Source: Candidatus Dormiibacterota bacterium (GTDB lineage Bacteria > Acidobacteriota > Polarisedimenticolia > Gp22-AA2). Taken from it: DNA of 64,000 bases. Positions within the stretch are counted from its first letter, which is position 1. The number at the start of each line of letters is the position of its first letter. The DNA is taken from NCBI GenBank assembly GCA_035635555.1, contig DASQAT010000046.1, forward strand, positions 62,001 through 126,000, in the 5' to 3' direction. The position numbers were made by a program, and so were the translations under genes. The notes beneath the pieces were generated by a model. It did not search any database. It had not been told where the DNA came from and saw nothing but the letters and a program-made list of their open reading frames with translations. Positions 54,122-63,729 of the stretch are shown here, in pieces.

Positions 54122-54975
54122 TGCAGGCACACGACGACCTTGGGACTCTGCGGGCGCGGCTCGAGTGGCTGCGTCTCCTGGGCGTGGAGGATCTGCCGGT
54201 CCCCCGGGCGGCGAGCCGGTCGGTCGCGTCCGAGCCGCCGGCCGCCGCCCGCTCCGGGGCGGCCCCGGAGGATCGCCGCAGGGGCGCGCAGGCCGGCCTG
54301 TTCGGGGGGGTGGAGGATGTCGACGTCCCCGCGCCATCCGCTGCGGGGGGGCGCGGTCGTGGAGCCGAACGAGCGACTTCGCCGCTCGCCGCTGCGCGGG
54401 CGCCCGAGGCGCCGGACTCGGAAACGGCGCTGCGAATCGTCCGGGACGATCTCGGCGAGTGCACCCGCTGCGGGCTGCACCGCAACCGCACCAACATCGT
54501 GTTCGGCGTTGGCGATCCGAAGGCGCGTCTGTTTTTCGTCGGCGAAGGTCCGGGGGCCGATGAGGATCTGAGAGGGGAGCCGTTCGTCGGGCGGGCCGGC
54601 CAGCTCCTCACCCGGATCATCGAGTCGATGGGAATGGAGCGAAAGGACGTCTACATCGCCAACGTGGTGAAATGCCGGCCACCGGAGAACCGCACGCCGC
54701 TGCCCGACGAGATCGCCACCTGTTCACCCTTCCTGTTCCAGCAGATCATGGCGATCCGACCGCGCGTGGTCGTCTGCCTCGGAACGCCCGCTGCGCAGAC
54801 GGTCCTGGGCACGCGGGACACCATCACGCGGCTCCGCGGGACGTTCCATCATATCGGCGGCATCCGCGTCATGCCGACCTTCCACCCGGCCTACCTTCTG
54901 CGTAATCCCTCCGCCAAGAGGGAGGTCTGGGACGACATGAAGAAGGTCATGGCCGAGCTGAAGACACCGGAATGA
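54121..54975 (+). CDS. Type 4 uracil-DNA glycosylase (4Fe-4S)
   Basis: A 284-residue DNA repair enzyme that removes uracil. [16 protein letters not shown] near residue 117 supplies two cluster cysteines, with others in VKCRPP and the following TCSPF. Motif A is [23 protein letters not shown] and motif B is HPAYLLRNP. Residues 25-100 are a low-complexity Ala/Gly/Arg linker. The ATG shares a base with the coaBC stop (TGATG), and the end overlaps priA by four bases. Confidence 0.92.
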   Translation: MQAHDDLGTLRARLEWLRLLGVEDLPVPRAASRSVASEPPAAARSGAAPEDRRRGAQAGLFGGVEDVDVPAPSAAGGRGRGAERATSPLAAARAPEAPDSETALRIVRDDLGECTRCGLHRNRTNIVFGVGDPKARLFFVGEGPGADEDLRGEPFVGRAGQLLTRIIESMGMERKDVYIANVVKCRPPENRTPLPDEIATCSPFLFQQIMAIRPRVVVCLGTPAAQTVLGTRDTITRLRGTFHHIGGIRVMPTFHPAYLLRNPSAKREVWDDMKKVMAELKTPE

Positions 54976-57506
54976 GCCTCCTCGTCGCCTCGGTCGCCGT
55001 GCCGCGGCCGGTGCGACGCCTGTTCACCTACTCGGTCCCTCCCGCGCTCGCCCCGCGCTGCCGGCCGGGTGTGCGCGTGATCGTTCCGTTCGGCCGGAGT
55101 CTGCTGACCGGGTACCTGCTCGACGTGCACGAGTCGGGGAAGGATCGGGGAACGTCCCCTCCGCTCAAGCCGATCGAGGAGGTCCTCGATTCCGAGCCGG
55201 TCCTGGACGCGCAGGTCCTCGAGCTGACCCGGTTCGCCGCGGACTACTACGTGTCGTCCCTGGGCGAAATGATCCGATCCGCCCTGCCGGGGATGAAGGC
55301 CCGCGTCGAGAAGGTCGTATCGATGACCGCCGCCGGTCGTGCCGCGCTCGGGGGCGGTGGCGGGGTTCTCCTGGACGCTTCGCTCCCCCGTATCGCGTCG
55401 GACCCTCTGGCGCGGGAGATCCTCGGGGTCGTCGCGGAGTTCACCTCCGCGCACGGTGCCGCGCTCCGTCTGCCCGACCTGAAGCGCCGGGTCGGCCCGC
55501 GGTTCAAGCCGGCCCTCCTGGAGAGGCTCCGCCGGGGGAGTCTCGTCGAGGTGACCGAGATCGCCACGTCCCCCGGGCTGCGACCGCGCGTCGAGGAGCA
55601 TGCCCTGCTGCGGGAGAGACCCGGGGGAGGAAGGGTGCCCGTCCCTGGCGACGCGACGGTCCTCGATCTGGAGGAGGCTCCGCGTGGCAGGCGCCGGAAG
55701 CGTCTTCTGGACGTCCTGACCGGGCACGGCGGGACAATGCCGGTCGCCGATCTCCTCCGCCTTGCGGGCGCTCCGCGCGCGACGCTGCGGAGCCTCGAGG
55801 CGGCCGGGCGTGTGAGCATCGAGGGGGTCGAGTCACCCCGGCGTCCAGCGTCCCTCGAGATGGCCCTGGAGCCGCGGGTGCCTGTCACGCCCACTCCGGA
55901 CCAGGCGCGGGCGATCGAGACGATCCGGGAAGCCCTCGAGTCGCAGAGCTTCTCCCCGTTCCTCCTGCACGGCGTGACGGGGAGCGGCAAGACCGAGATC
56001 TACCTCCGCGCGATCGAGGCGGCCGTCGCCTCGGGGCGCAGGGCCCTCTACCTGGTGCCGGAGATCGGACTGACCCCGCTTCTGGCGCGGCGGATGCGCT
56101 CGCGGTTCGGAGAGGTCCTGGCTCTCCTGCACTCCGGTCTGACGGACGGAGAGCGCTACGACGAGTGGCGGCGCATCCGCGACGGCAGGGTCGACGTCGT
56201 CCTGGGAGCGCGCTCGGCCGTGTTCGCCCCGATCCCCGGACTCGGGCTGATCGTCGTCGACGAGGAGCACGACGCCTCCTACAAGCAGGAGGAGCACCCT
56301 CGTTACAACGGCCGCGACCTGGCGATCCTGCGTGGCAAGCTGGCGAAGGCGGTCGTCATCCTGGGGTCGGCCACGCCGTCGATGGAGACCTTCCTGCAGG
56401 CGCGGCGCGGCCGTTACCGGATGCTGTCGCTTCCGGGACGGATCGGCAGCGCCGGTCTGCCGCTGGTGGAGCGTGTCGACATGCGGCGGGAATTCCAGGA
56501 GGTCGGGCGGGAAACGATCCTGTCGCGGCGGCTGATCGCGGGACTCGAGGAACGCCTGCGGCGGGGCGAGCAGAGCCTGGTGCTGCTGAATCGGCGCGGC
56601 TTCTCCACCTTCGTCCTGTGCCGTTCCTGCGGGGAGCAGGTCCAGTGCCGGCAGTGCAGCATCCCGATGACGCTGCACCTGCGCCGGAAGCGCCTGAACT
56701 GTCACTATTGCGACGACAGCAGACCGGTCCCTTCGGCCTGCCCGATCTGCGGCAGCGCGCACCTGCATTTCGGCGGGACCGGCACCGAACGGCTGGAGGA
56801 GGTCCTGAAGACCGCCCTGCCGGGGGCGCGCGTCGCCAGACTGGATCGCGACACGGCGCGCGGCCGGGGTGCCGTGGAGAGTCTCCTGACGCGCGTCGAG
56901 CGCGGCGAGGTGGACATCCTGCTGGGCACCCAGATGATCGCCAAGGGGCACGATTTCCCGAACGTCACTCTCGTCGGGGTCGTGGCCGCGGACGCCCTTC
57001 TCGCGCTCCCCGATTTCAGGGCGGGGGAGCGGGCCTTCCAGCTCCTGGCGCAGGTCGCCGGGCGCAGCGGCCGCGGTGAGCGGGCCGGTGAAGTGATCGT
57101 GCAGGCGTACTATGCCGACCATCACGCCATCCGTCACGCCTGCGATCACGACTACGCCGGCTTCGCGGCCCGCGAGCTGACCTTTCGTCGGGCCATGAAC
57201 TACCCGCCCTACGCCGCGCTTGCGGTTCTGCTGGTCAAGGGACGAGTCTTCGAGCGCGCCCGGGAGGAGGCGGGGGGCATCGCGCGGATCCTCCGCGGAC
57301 TGGCGGGGCGGCGCATCCAGGTCCTGGGCCCCGCGCCGGCCCCCCTCGAGCGTCTGCGCGGCGACTACCGCGTGCAGATTATCGTGAAGGCCCCGAACCG
57401 GAAGGACCTGCAGGCGACCGTCGCCGACACTCTGCAGGCGCTCGACCGGATCAAGCCGAACGTGGAGAACCTCGTGATCGACATCGATCCGATGTCGACG
57501 CTCTAG
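54972..57506 (+). CDS. priA: Primosomal protein N' (PriA helicase)
   Basis: An 844-residue replication restart helicase. The N-terminal 3'-DNA-binding domain is followed by Walker [17 protein letters not shown] near residue 335, the DEEH box [22 protein letters not shown] near 430, eight zinc-binding cysteines ([13 protein letters not shown] to CPICGS, about 550-600), and [14 protein letters not shown] plus [13 protein letters not shown]. It reloads the replisome at stalled forks. Length is slightly above the usual 730, due to a winged-helix insert around residues 150-280. Confidence 0.96.
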   Translation: MSLLVASVAVPRPVRRLFTYSVPPALAPRCRPGVRVIVPFGRSLLTGYLLDVHESGKDRGTSPPLKPIEEVLDSEPVLDAQVLELTRFAADYYVSSLGEMIRSALPGMKARVEKVVSMTAAGRAALGGGGGVLLDASLPRIASDPLAREILGVVAEFTSAHGAALRLPDLKRRVGPRFKPALLERLRRGSLVEVTEIATSPGLRPRVEEHALLRERPGGGRVPVPGDATVLDLEEAPRGRRRKRLLDVLTGHGGTMPVADLLRLAGAPRATLRSLEAAGRVSIEGVESPRRPASLEMALEPRVPVTPTPDQARAIETIREALESQSFSPFLLHGVTGSGKTEIYLRAIEAAVASGRRALYLVPEIGLTPLLARRMRSRFGEVLALLHSGLTDGERYDEWRRIRDGRVDVVLGARSAVFAPIPGLGLIVVDEEHDASYKQEEHPRYNGRDLAILRGKLAKAVVILGSATPSMETFLQARRGRYRMLSLPGRIGSAGLPLVERVDMRREFQEVGRETILSRRLIAGLEERLRRGEQSLVLLNRRGFSTFVLCRSCGEQVQCRQCSIPMTLHLRRKRLNCHYCDDSRPVPSACPICGSAHLHFGGTGTERLEEVLKTALPGARVARLDRDTARGRGAVESLLTRVERGEVDILLGTQMIAKGHDFPNVTLVGVVAADALLALPDFRAGERAFQLLAQVAGRSGRGERAGEVIVQAYYADHHAIRHACDHDYAGFAARELTFRRAMNYPPYAALAVLLVKGRVFERAREEAGGIARILRGLAGRRIQVLGPAPAPLERLRGDYRVQIIVKAPNRKDLQATVADTLQALDRIKPNVENLVIDIDPMSTL

Positions 57507-57525
57507 GACAGGTCGGCGGGGAGGT

Positions 57526-58587
57526 CTATTTCAGGAACTCGAGGCCGGGCCGGCCGTCGGCCGGAACGACCTCGCCGATCACCGCGGCGATCGCGTTGCC
57601 ACGCTCGCGCAGTCGCGCGACGAGCGCAGGCGCCTGGTCGGCCGGCAGAGTGATGAGCAGGCCGCCCGACGTCTGCGGGTCGACGATCAGCCACTTCTCG
57701 TCGTCGCTGAACGTGCCGGAGAAGGTCATGGCGTCCTGGGCCACCTGCATGTTGGAGCCGGTGACGGATGTCGCGATACCCTGTCCGATCAGGTCCAGAC
57801 TCTCCTCGTACTTCGGGATGTCCGGGAAGCGGAGCCGCATCCTGACCTTGCTCGCCTTGGCCATGCCCAGGGCGTGGCCGCTCAGACCGAAGCCGGTGAT
57901 GTCGGTGCAGGCGTGCGAGTCGAACTCGAGCATGGTCTCGCAAGCCGTCCGGTTCAAGGCCGCCATCCAGTTCACGGCGCGCATCAGGAGCTCCTCGGAC
58001 ACCGCCCCCCGCCTGTACCCCGTGATGATGACGCCGGTGCCGATCGGCTTCGTCAGGACGAGATGGTCCCCGGGCCGCGCGGCCGCGTTGGTCAGGATCC
58101 TTCTGGGATCGATGAGCCCGGTGACCGACAGGCCGTACTTCAGCTCATCGTCACGCACCGTGTGCCCGCCGACCAGCGTCGCACCGGCCTCCTTGATCTT
58201 GCTGAAGCCGCCCTCGAGGATCCTGCGCAGGGAGGCCTTGTCGATGTTCTTAGCCGGGAAATTGCAGCAGTTCATGGCGGTCAGCGGGCGGCCACCCATG
58301 GCATAGACGTCGGAGATCGAGTTGGCCGCCGCGACCTGGCCGAAGAGAAACGGATCGTCCACGACCGGCGTGATGTAATCGACGGTCTGGACCAGCGCCA
58401 GGTCGTCGGTGAGGCGGTACACACCGGCGTCGTCGCCGGTCTCGAAGCCGACGAGCAGGTTGGGGTCGGTCTTGGCCGCCCCGGCGAATTCCCTGACGAT
58501 TTCGCTCAAGTCCACCGGACTGAGCTTGGCCGCTCAGCCCCCGGAACGGGCGTGGCTCGTCAACTTGGCCGCGGTCTGCTCGGTCAT
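57526..58587 (-). CDS. selD: Selenide, water dikinase; a selenocysteine-containing SelD
   Basis: This enzyme makes selenophosphate from selenide and ATP. Translation from ATG 58587 (AGGAGG four bases upstream) gives MTEQTAAKLTSHARSGG, then an in-frame TGA at 58534-58536, then AAKLSPVDLSEIVREF and the rest of SelD. SelD proteins have Cys or selenocysteine at exactly this place (GCGCK in E. coli, GGUAAK in selenoprotein forms), so TGA encodes Sec18. Other motifs are GDDAGVY, ANSISDVYAMGG, GGHTVRDDELKYG, DITGFGLSGHALGMAK and DPQTSGGLL. The full length is 353 residues. A conventional gene call would begin after the TGA and lose the active site. Confidence 0.93.
58504..58525 (-). promoter_or_regulatory. 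SECIS-like hairpin downstream of the selD UGA
   Basis: On the minus strand, eight bases after the TGA, two stacked stems form: GCTCA with TGAGC and GTCC with GGAC, closing a GGT apical loop and leaving one unpaired T. Bacterial SECIS elements lie right after the UGA and present a short G-containing apical loop near a bulged U for SelB. Distance and shape fit; the bulge lies on the 3' side, unlike E. coli fdhF. Confidence 0.75.
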
Positions 58588-58683
58588 CCTGCCTCCTCGA
58601 AGCGTGACGCGCAACGTGAAATGCTAGCGTCGCGCCGACGCTCTTGTCAATTGCGCCAGGGGACACGCTCTTCGACGGTGCAC

Positions 58684-58689
58684 TATAAT
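58684..58689 (+). promoter_or_regulatory. Consensus -10 element before the cysteine synthase gene
   Basis: A perfect TATAAT, nine bases before the ATG at 58699. No Shine-Dalgarno sequence follows it, so the transcript probably starts at or very near the ATG. The -35 region is weak. Confidence 0.55.
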
Positions 58690-58698
58690 GCCGCCGCC

Positions 58699-59622
58699 AT
58701 GGACGTTCCCGCCGCCTGCGACAGCATCCTCGACACCATCGGCAGCACGCCGCTCGTGCGCATCCGGAGGATGTTCAGCGAACCGGGTATCGTGATTCAT
58801 GCCAAGGTGGAAGGGTTCAATCCGATGGGGAGCGTCAAGGAGCGGATCGCCCTGCGGATCGTCGAGGAGGCGGAGAGACGCGGGGAGCTCAGGCCGGGCA
58901 TGACGCTCCTGGAGTCCTCCAGCGGCAACACCGGGATCGGTCTGGCGCTGGTGGGCGCGGTCAAGGGGTACCCGGTCGTCATCACCATGGCGCAGAAGGT
59001 TTCGGTCGAACGACGGCAGATCCTGCTGGCTCTGGGGGCCGAGATCGTGTTCACGTCGAAGGACGGCGGCTCGGACGAGGCGTGGGATCTCGCCGACCGG
59101 ATGCATGCCGGGGATCCGCGGAAGTATTTCCGGGTGGGACAATACGTCAACCCGGACAACGTCCGCGCGCACTACGAGGGAACGGCGGAGGAGGCGTGGC
59201 TCCAGACGGGCGGGCGGATCGACTGGCTGGTCCTGACGCTCGGCACGTGCGGCACGCTCGTCGGCATGGCGCGCCGGCTCAAGGAGCGGAACCCGAGGCT
59301 GCGGGTCGTCTCGGTCGAGCCGCAGACGAAGCACACGCAGCAGGGCCTCAGGAACATGTCCGAGTCGCGCGTGCCGGAGATCATGGACTGGTCGCTCGTC
59401 GACGAGCGCATGACGGTCACGGACGAGGACGCCTGCCGCACCGCGCGCGAGCTGGCTCTCAAGGAAGGGATCTTCGCGGGCATCTCGTCGGGGACCGCGA
59501 TGTTCGCGGTCCTCGCGATCGCCCGGCGCATCGGAACAGGGCACATTCTCACGCTCCTGCCGGACCGCGGTGAAAAATACCTGAGCACGTCGCTGTTTCC
59601 GCGCGGCGCCGACCCGTCCTGA
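58699..59622 (+). CDS. cysK: Cysteine synthase family PLP enzyme
   Basis: A 307-residue fold-type II PLP enzyme. SILDTIGSTPLVRI, the PLP Lys in NPMGSVKERIAL near residue 40, the substrate loop LLESSSGNTGIGLAL, GTCGTLVGMARRLKE and GISSGTAM are present. It joins O-acetylserine (or O-phosphoserine) and sulfide to form cysteine. It diverges from selD; the same enzyme class can also use selenide, but nothing here shows that. CysM and cystathionine beta-synthase are alternatives within the family. Confidence 0.9.
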   Translation: MDVPAACDSILDTIGSTPLVRIRRMFSEPGIVIHAKVEGFNPMGSVKERIALRIVEEAERRGELRPGMTLLESSSGNTGIGLALVGAVKGYPVVITMAQKVSVERRQILLALGAEIVFTSKDGGSDEAWDLADRMHAGDPRKYFRVGQYVNPDNVRAHYEGTAEEAWLQTGGRIDWLVLTLGTCGTLVGMARRLKERNPRLRVVSVEPQTKHTQQGLRNMSESRVPEIMDWSLVDERMTVTDEDACRTARELALKEGIFAGISSGTAMFAVLAIARRIGTGHILTLLPDRGEKYLSTSLFPRGADPS

Positions 59623-59645
59623 GCCGCCGCCCGGCGGAGGATCCC

Positions 59646-61229
59646 GTGCCGCCCCGCTCCCTCGTCGTCCAGGTGGTGGCCTGCGACACCACCGAGGCGA
59701 TGCGCAGCGCCTACCTGTCGCCCGATCCGCGGGCGGATATCGTTGAGCTTCGTCTCGACCTCGTCCGAGATCTGGATGCGGATCGTCTGCTCCGTCTCCC
59801 GGGAAAACCGAAGCTCATCACCGTGCGCAGCCGGCAGCAGGGTGGGCGCGCCCGGCCCGCCGATCGCGAGCCGCTCCTGCGCAGGGCCCTGACGGCCGGT
59901 GTGGACTACGTCGACCTGGAGTACGGCGGCCAGGACCTGCACCTGCTGACAGGACCGGGGCGCTCCCGGCGCATCCTCTCGTACCACGACCTCCAGGGGA
60001 CGCCCGCCGACCTGCAGGGGCTCCATCGGGAGATGCGAGCGGCCGGAAGGGACGCGCTTCTCAAGATCGTGACGCTCGCCGATGCCGCCTCGGACGTCCT
60101 GCGCGTGCGCGACCTCCTGAGGACCGCGGAGCCCGGGCAGCTGGTGTCCTTCTGCATGGGGCCTAAGGGAGTGCCGAGCCGGATCCTGGCGCGCCTGTGG
60201 GGGTCGGCGGCCGTGTACGCGCCGCGCCGGGGCGCGCCCGGCAGCTCTTCAGGACAGGTGGCGCTCGAGGATCTGTTCGATGTGTACCGCTTCGATCGCA
60301 TCGGCCCCACGACCCGACTGCTGGGTGTCCTCGGGTCGCCGATCGCCCACTCCCTGTCGCCGTGGGTCCACAATACCGCCCTGACGGCGCTCGGTCTCGA
60401 TTACCGTTACCTGCCGTTCGAGGCGGGGACGCTCGCGGAATTCCTGCCTCTTCTGAGCGAGCTGCGCCTGGCCGGCTTCAGCGTCACGCTGCCCCACAAG
60501 GAGACGATTCTGCCGCACCTCGACGCGCTGGACGAGACCGCGCGGCGCGTCGGGGCGGTCAACACGGTCGTGAAGGTGTGGAACCGCCTCGAGGGGCACA
60601 ACACCGACGTGGAGGCGGCTCTTCTTCCGCTGCGCCGGCGGATGACGCTGCGCGGAGCCCGCGTCGCGCTCATGGGCGCCGGGGGCGCGGCGCGCGCCCT
60701 GGTCTATGGTCTTTCCGCCGAGGGAGGCCGGGTCACGCTGTTCAACCGCTCGGCCGGTCGCGGCCGCGATCTGGCGCGGGCCTTCGGGGTTCGGCATCTT
60801 CCCTGGGATCGACTGCGGCGATTCCCGTGCGATGTCCTGATCAACGCCACCTCCGTCGGACTTGCACCGGACGCTGAGCAGTCCCCCCTGCCGGCCTCCT
60901 GGATCGCCGCCCCCTGGGTCTACGACATCGTCTACAACCCTCCCCGGACCAGGCTTCTCCGCGAGGCGCTGGCGCGCGGGCACCACATCGTCGACGGAGT
61001 CGAGATGTTCGTGGCGCAGGCGGCCGCGCAGTTCCTCCTGTTCACGGGCACAGAGGCCCCCATCAAGCTGATGCAGGAGACGGCTCTCAGGATCCTCGGA
61101 CACGAGGCGCCCATCACCGGGCCCGCCCGCCCCCGACCCCGCGCGGCCGCGCCGGCGCGTCCTGCGAAGACTCGCCCGGCGCGGGCGCGCCCGGTGCGCC
61201 GGCGCTCCCGGCGGGCGCGACATCGCTGA
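59646..61229 (+). CDS. aroDE: Bifunctional type I dehydroquinase-shikimate dehydrogenase
   Basis: A 527-residue fusion. The AroD half (residues 5-215) has VELRLDLVRD, the catalytic His in SYHDLQGTP and the Schiff-base Lys in LLKIVTLAD. The AroE half (about 220-490) has GSPIAHSLSPWVHN, SVTLPHKE, GAVNTVV, GAGGAARALVYG and NATSVGL. It performs the third and fourth steps of the shikimate pathway. The last 45 residues are an Arg/Pro/Ala-rich basic tail with no counterpart in the family. The trp leader and trpE lie just downstream, so aromatic synthesis genes are grouped. Confidence 0.93.
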   Translation: MPPRSLVVQVVACDTTEAMRSAYLSPDPRADIVELRLDLVRDLDADRLLRLPGKPKLITVRSRQQGGRARPADREPLLRRALTAGVDYVDLEYGGQDLHLLTGPGRSRRILSYHDLQGTPADLQGLHREMRAAGRDALLKIVTLADAASDVLRVRDLLRTAEPGQLVSFCMGPKGVPSRILARLWGSAAVYAPRRGAPGSSSGQVALEDLFDVYRFDRIGPTTRLLGVLGSPIAHSLSPWVHNTALTALGLDYRYLPFEAGTLAEFLPLLSELRLAGFSVTLPHKETILPHLDALDETARRVGAVNTVVKVWNRLEGHNTDVEAALLPLRRRMTLRGARVALMGAGGAARALVYGLSAEGGRVTLFNRSAGRGRDLARAFGVRHLPWDRLRRFPCDVLINATSVGLAPDAEQSPLPASWIAAPWVYDIVYNPPRTRLLREALARGHHIVDGVEMFVAQAAAQFLLFTGTEAPIKLMQETALRILGHEAPITGPARPRPRAAAPARPAKTRPARARPVRRRSRRARHR

Positions 61230-61288
61230 GCGCGCCGACGGGCCTGTCGCCGCGGGTCCTGCCTCGGGCCTCTGCCTGTCCCACGCGA

Positions 61289-61317
61289 TTGACAGCCCGG
61301 AGGGTGTGCAGTAGAGT
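61289..61317 (+). promoter_or_regulatory. Strong sigma70-type promoter of the trp leader operon
   Basis: A perfect TTGACA at 61289-61294, 17 bases, then TAGAGT at 61312-61317. The predicted start near 61324 places the leader peptide frame 20-55 bases into the transcript. Confidence 0.75.
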
Positions 61318-61344
61318 AACGGCGCTTCTTTCGGGAGAACCGCC

Positions 61345-61464
61345 GTGTACGCCAGGCCCGCCGGCGAGGACGACTTTGTGGACCTCACGATCCGCGAGGC
61401 GGCACGGCCCCGTCGCTCCGCCCTGTTCCACATCACAAACTACTTTTATTATTGGTGGCGCTGA
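61345..61464 (+). CDS. trpL: Aromatic amino acid leader peptide (trp attenuator leader)
   Basis: A 39-codon frame, GTG start, with GGGAGA seven bases upstream; GTG 61378 (28 codons, AGGA upstream) is an alternative start. It ends ITNYFYYWWR-stop: three Tyr, one Phe and two adjacent Trp in the last eight residues. The codons TAC TTT TAT TAT TGG TGG form an AT-rich island in very GC-rich DNA. Ribosome stalling at the Trp/Tyr codons would sense charged tRNA levels and control the lipoprotein-trpE-trpG operon that follows, as in known trp leaders. It sits between a strong promoter and alternative RNA hairpins. Confidence 0.78.
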   Translation: MYARPAGEDDFVDLTIREAARPRRSALFHITNYFYYWWR

Positions 61465-61474
61465 CCGAGGCGCC

Positions 61475-61536
61475 GGCGGGACGCGTCCGACCCGCCGCTC
61501 CCGGGATGCGCAGGCACCCGGGGGAGAGTGCGTCCC
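61475..61536 (+). promoter_or_regulatory. Alternative RNA hairpins after the leader peptide
   Basis: Three competing pairings follow the leader stop: GGCGGG (61475-61480) with CCCGCC (61491-61496); CTCCCGGG (61498-61505) with CCCGGGGGAG (61517-61526); and GGGACGC (61478-61484) with GCGTCCC (61530-61536). The first and third exclude each other, the layout expected of an attenuator. No U-run follows, so control may be Rho-dependent or act on translation. Confidence 0.5.
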
Positions 61537-61601
61537 GTTGCAGGGCGTCCGTGCCTGCCCCACGGCGCGTCACGCTGTCGTTCAGGATGAGGTCAACCGC
61601 G

Positions 61602-62267
61602 ATGCATGAGACACGAGCGTCCCGTCGAGTGCCGATCACGTTCGCCCTGATCGGAGCCTGTCTTCTCTCCGGATGCGCGTCCGTCGAACGCAATCCCAAT
61701 GTGGTGTCACCGTACAGCGACAAGCTGAGCCCGTTCAACTACAAGGAAGAGGGAACGGTCGCCCGCATGGTGGTCGGGGTCGAGGCCGCCCGGTTCATCC
61801 GCAACGAACATTACTTCCCGCTGTTCGTGCAGGTCATCAACCGGTCGAAGAAGACGTTCGAGATCACGCGCGAATCGTTCACGCTCGAGGATCCTCTGGG
61901 GAACCAGTACTCGATCGTGCCGGCCCGGGAGCTGTCGGAGAACTACCCGCGTCTCGAGCTGGACCGGCGGCTGTTTCGTCAGAACCGCCAGTTCACGTCC
62001 ATCGGCGCCGGGCTCTACACCTATGTCGAGAGCGGGTTCTACCCGGTGTCCGGGCCGCGCTCCCTGCTCATCGACAAGGTATCGCTCCCGCCGCAGGCCT
62101 ACATGGAGGATGTGCTCTACTTCCCGGTCCCGCAATCGGGTCTCAACGGCGTGCCCCTGCGCCTGCTCTTCAAGGTGAGCGGGCTCGACGACCCGATCCA
62201 GGTCGTCTTCGAAGTGCCGCGCACGCTCGGGATCTTCGAGAAGGACAAGGGCAGGGGGGACCGTTGA
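61602..62267 (+). CDS. Lipoprotein of unknown function in the trp operon
   Basis: A 221-residue protein. The ATG at 61602 has GAGG upstream. The signal peptide ends in the lipobox LLSGC near residue 25, so it is lipid-modified. The mature part, with VEAARFIRNEHYFPLFVQVINRSKKTFEITRESFTLED and a C-terminal VPLRLLFKVSGLDDPIQVVFEVP, looks like a compact beta sandwich. I do not recognise a family. Its stop overlaps the trpE start by four bases (TTGA), so expression is coupled to tryptophan synthesis, an unexpected partner. Confidence 0.8.
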   Translation: MHETRASRRVPITFALIGACLLSGCASVERNPNVVSPYSDKLSPFNYKEEGTVARMVVGVEAARFIRNEHYFPLFVQVINRSKKTFEITRESFTLEDPLGNQYSIVPARELSENYPRLELDRRLFRQNRQFTSIGAGLYTYVESGFYPVSGPRSLLIDKVSLPPQAYMEDVLYFPVPQSGLNGVPLRLLFKVSGLDDPIQVVFEVPRTLGIFEKDKGRGDR

Positions 62268-63729
62268 CGAACGGCTTCAGCGTCGATGCGGCGGATCTCC
62301 CCGGACTGGCGCGCCAGGGCAATATCATCCCGGTGTGTCGCGAGATGGAGGCGGACCTGCTCACGCCGGTCGCCGCCTTCCTCCGCATCGCGCGGGGAGC
62401 GCGCCAGCCGTTCCTCCTCGAGTCGGTGGAAGGGGGCGAGGCGATCGCCCGCTACTCGTTCCTCGGACGCGATCCCACGGCGCTCGTGCGCTCCACGGTC
62501 GACGGCGAACTGTCGGGCGGCGATCCGCTGCGGGCGCTGCGACGGGCGATGTCCGGGAACCGGCCGGTGCGCCTGGGGGATCTGCCGCGCTTCACGGGCG
62601 GGGCGGTCGGTTACCTGTCATACGACGTCGTGCGGCTCCTCGAGCGGCTGCCGCGCTCGATCGAGGACGACGTGCGCCTCCCGGACATGATGTTCGGGAT
62701 CTACGACACGGTCCTGGCGTTCGATCACCTGAAGCAGCGGATCCAGATCGTCTCGAACATCCGGACGGAGGAGGGGGGCCGTCCTCTGGGGGCCGGCGCC
62801 CTGCGCGAGCGCCACGGTGCGGCCTGCCGGCGCATCGAGGCGATGGAGAGGCTGCTGCTCCGCCCCGCGCCGGCACCGGCGCCTCGGCGGCACCGGCGGG
62901 GTCGCTGGAAGGCGAACATCAGCGAGGCGCTCTACAAGGAGAATGTCAGGCACGCCAAGGACTACATCCGGGCGGGCGACATCTTCCAGGTGGTCCTGTC
63001 GCAGCGCTTCGAGCGGCGGGCCGCGGCCGCGCCGTTCTCCATCTACCGCGCCCTGCGGCGCATCAATCCGTCGCCGTACATGTACTACGTCGACTTCGGC
63101 GAGGTGGCCCTGGCGGGCGCCTCGCCGGAGATGCTGGTCCGGGTCGAGGGGGACAGGATCAGGACCCGGCCGATCGCCGGCACGCGGCCGCGCGGGCGGG
63201 ACGAGGAGGAGGACCTGGCCCTCGAGGATGAGCTGCGGACCGACCCCAAGGAGAGGGCGGAGCACGTCATGCTCGTGGACCTCGGCCGGAACGACCTGGG
63301 GCGCGTCAGCCGGCCCGGCACGGTCGAGGTCAGCCGCTTCATGGGCGTGGAGCGTTTCTCGCACGTCATGCATCTGGTCTCCGAGGTCACCGGACGGCTG
63401 CGGGCCGACCGGGACGCGTTCGACGGCCTGCTGGCCTGCTTCCCGGCGGGCACGGTCTCCGGCGCCCCGAAAGTGCGCGCCATGGAGATCATCGAAGAGC
63501 TCGAGACCAGCCGGCGCGGCCCGTATGCCGGTGCCATCGGCTACGTCGATTATTCGGGAAACCTCGATTCCTGCATCACCATAAGGACGACCGTCCTGGC
63601 GCGGGGGGTGGCGCACGTGCAGGCGGGGGCCGGGATCGTGGCCGATTCGGTGCCGCAGCAGGAGTACCGCGAGTGCGTCAGCAAGGCCGGGGCGCTCATC
63701 GACGCCATCGAGCGCGCGGAGGCCCGGGC

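Noticed and set aside
57526-58515. SelD starting at GTG 58515, treating the TGA at 58534 as a normal stop
   Set aside because: The N-terminal SelD motif and a good ribosome binding site lie upstream of the TGA in the same frame, and an enzyme starting at 58515 would lack the catalytic Cys/Sec and Lys.
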